From Nectonema munidae (taxonomy: Eukaryota; Nematomorpha; Nectonematoida; Nectonematidae): a stretch of DNA of 64,000 nucleotides. Below the pieces are notes generated by a model. It worked only from the letters and a program-made list of their open reading frames with translations, made no database searches and was not told where the DNA came from. Numbering within the stretch: position 1 is the stretch's first letter; every line of letters starts with the position of its first letter. The stretch is from the NCBI GenBank assembly GCA_030549495.1, contig JAUIRK010000065.1, forward strand, positions 568,001 to 632,000. Reading direction: 5' to 3'. The position numbers and the translations under genes were made by a program. Positions 62,013 through 64,000 of this stretch are shown in pieces.

Positions 62013-64000
62013 TTATGTCTTCGAAAGGTTCTTGGGGGCTTGAAACCCCGAACCCGAGGAGCGTAGTGGGTTTGCCCGGCGACAGGGAGACGTGTTCCGG
62101 CGAGGTGCGGGCGCCTGGATAGTCACCCCAGTGATTCCCGCTACTCCTAGGAGCGAGGGAGCCTGGTGAGTGACCTGGGTCCACGTAGAGTGGAGGGCAA
62201 TTACATGGGTACGCAGGGACTGGTTTATCTTAGAAAAGATGTCCATAGGTAATTGGCTTACGAAGGGCTGGAGAGAAGACAGGTAGAGCAACATCACGTC
62301 GTCTTTCACATTCAGCTCCTTGAGATTAGACAGCTCCAAAATAACGTTGATTCGGCGATCCGCCAGTTCAGCAGGAGGGGTGGAATAAACGGAGGGATCG
62401 GCGTGATCCGAGGATCCATACCCCAATGGTAACGTGGATCGAGAGGAAGGAAAGATCGGAGAGCGAAGAGGATGAGGATCAGGCTTAGGTACAGAGAATC
62501 TTCCAAAAGCAGTGGAGAGGTGAGCAGGAGCTGGGTGAGGAGTAGGAGGATCAAACGGATAACGGGTGGATTAAGCACGATTTCTTCAAGAGCTGCAACC
62601 CGAGAGTCCATGGAAGTACATAGACCCTGAATTGCAGCCTCGATAGACGCCATTCTTGAATTGTTAGAGGCAGAGAGATCTGTAAGGGCCTTCCCTAAGT
62701 CGGTGAGATCGACTGTTGGAAAGGAAGCAGAGGTTGACGCGGGGGTCTGTGAAGAGGGCATAACTGTAGTAGTAGTAGTAGTGACGATGCGAAGAAGAAA
62801 AAGTGACTCTAATCTGGATTCGTCGCTCTTTATACCCACTCGGAGTAGACAAGAATCTTGTGTTATCGAGGAGCATCCGGCAATCCGAGTTGTTATAAGG
62901 GCGGAGATAGGAACAGTTCGCGCCAACTGGCTTGTTGACACCAGATGCATGATCGAGGTGTCAGGTTGTGAATGTCCAACAAGTTGAGGAATCCTGTGAT
63001 TTGCTGGAGAGACAAGATAGACAGCGCCAAAGTTAGGGTGGGCGTTCGTTAAGGCTCCTATCTCTTACCGTACCATTGACCGTCGGCATCCGAGAGGCCA
63101 GAGCTGCTAAGGAACTTATTCCAGGCCGGAAGGATCTTCCAGGCTATTTCTTTGTTACCTGTGATTACACACCCCAGGATATTGATGATGTGGAAGCAGG
63201 CATTGCTTGATCTGTAGGGTAAGTCAGCAGGATTGTTGGCTGATGGGAAATACTTGATCCTGAGCGGGAGGCTCCAGGCGTTGTCGTCCAAACTCCTGAG
63301 GCAGAGGATGAGGATCGCCGAGATGGGGGAGGAACTCCCCCATTTCTTTAGGTTCTGGAGGCAGACCATTGAATCCGTCCAAGTCCATCTGTTTGGGAAC
63401 AGTACCTGTCCAAAGCAGATGGCCAACATTTCTAGGTCTCCAATGTTCCAGCTTGTGGATATGCCGAAGAAGAAGGAAGAATCTCCCACAACTCCTAGGC
63501 CGTGTAGAGATGCATCTATGAAAACTTCAGCGATCGGTGGGAGGAAGGATTGCATGTCCCAGAGGTGCGTTGCCTTTTCCAGGAGCTTTGGTATTAGGAT
63601 GCTTAGAAGGATCTTCGACATTCTGGATTCCGGTTGTCGATAGAGGGTAGTTAGTGCTCTGAACTCGCCTGGGAGGGTGGCCAGGTAGTAGTTCAACACT
63701 CCCAGGTTTCTAAGCTTCCAACGTTCCGGTATGGCGGGTTAACCCAAGGATAGGACAAAAGCCAGTAGTGCGCCAATGATGTATTTGGTTCTGGATGGAG
63801 GTATACCCAGGAGTCTCTCTTGGAGAAACAGTTTAGCGCCCAGGAACTCCAGTGTTTGAAATGGGAGAGTGATTGACCTACTAAAGAAGGGTTACTTTTT
63901 CTTCTTCGCATCGTCACTACTACTACTGTTATGCCCTCTTCACAGACCCCCGCGTCAACCTCTGCTTCCTTCCCAACAGTCGATCTCACCGACTTAGGGA
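62013..64000 (-). mobile_element. GC-rich retroelement fossils (gag-like and RT/RNase H-like parts), LTR or DIRS group
   Basis: Strikingly GC-richer than the rest of the window. On the minus strand, 63699-63058 carries the end of a reverse transcriptase and an RNase H-like domain (EVFIDASLHGLGVV, then GDLEMLAICFG and KYFPSANNPADLPYR), as in LTR and DIRS-type elements. 62950-62013 is a gag-like region with a Thr/Ser-rich start (TTTTTTVMPSSQTPAST), a short coiled-coil and a Pro/Arg-rich tail. The gag-like start occurs again, inverted, at about 63890-64000 running off the window. So at least two copies lie here, partly head to head. The pieces look broken in several places and no complete element or terminal repeat pair is visible. 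Age moderate. Confidence 0.65.

Noticed and set aside
1-64000. CRISPR array, operon or prokaryotic content
   Set aside because: No regularly spaced short repeats with unique spacers and no dense co-directional genes; splice sites and animal transposons show eukaryotic DNA.

Overview
The window reads as AT-rich (roughly 30% GC), intron-bearing animal nuclear DNA, crowded with DNA transposons and LINE fossils. Short exons with GT/AG introns, piggyBac, hAT, Tigger, RTE and CR1 elements, and two multicopy invertebrate repeat-protein families suggest an arthropod. A copepod such as a sea louse would fit, but the species is an inference.

Two host genes can be supported. The main one is a CHIC-family gene (cysteine-rich hydrophobic domain, Erf4-like) on the minus strand. 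It has six small coding exons spread from 58355 down to 35942. I reconstructed it from homology and splice sites: 472 coding bases in 22.4 kb. The second is a single-exon ORF of 224 aa at 14778-15452 (minus). It looks like a secreted, catalytically degenerate relative of the AKAP7/LENG9 2H-phosphoesterase fold.

Layout. 1-13.4 kb: mostly gene-free DNA with three broken piggyBac transposases (842-1450 minus, 10690-11480 plus, 12720-13350 plus), a hAT end, a 51-bp minisatellite and fragments of an unassigned repeat family. 13.4-17.5 kb: the AKAP7-like gene and one copy of a dispersed repeat, here called U. 17.5-20.9 kb: a piggyBac transposase with all three catalytic aspartates still readable, a piggyBac MITE, and a second MITE with 61-bp inverted repeats. 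21-29.5 kb: a nested inverted and tandem repeat complex (units P, U, A and B) around a GC-rich island. 29.5-33.4 kb: a zinc-finger repeat-protein fragment, then an almost complete Tigger/pogo element with TA target duplication. 33.4-35.9 kb: nothing recognised.

35.9-58.4 kb is the CHIC gene. Its introns hold a SINE, an RTE-type LINE invaded by a hAT element and then by a CR1-type LINE, a second repeat-protein fragment, piggyBac and hAT MITEs and older LINE remnants. 58.9-64 kb: a ZBED5-like hAT remnant, a LINE with an RNase H domain ending in CCTA repeats, and at the right edge GC-rich retroelement fossils arranged partly head to head.

Everything was read by eye from the sequence and remembered family consensus. 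No database search was run.
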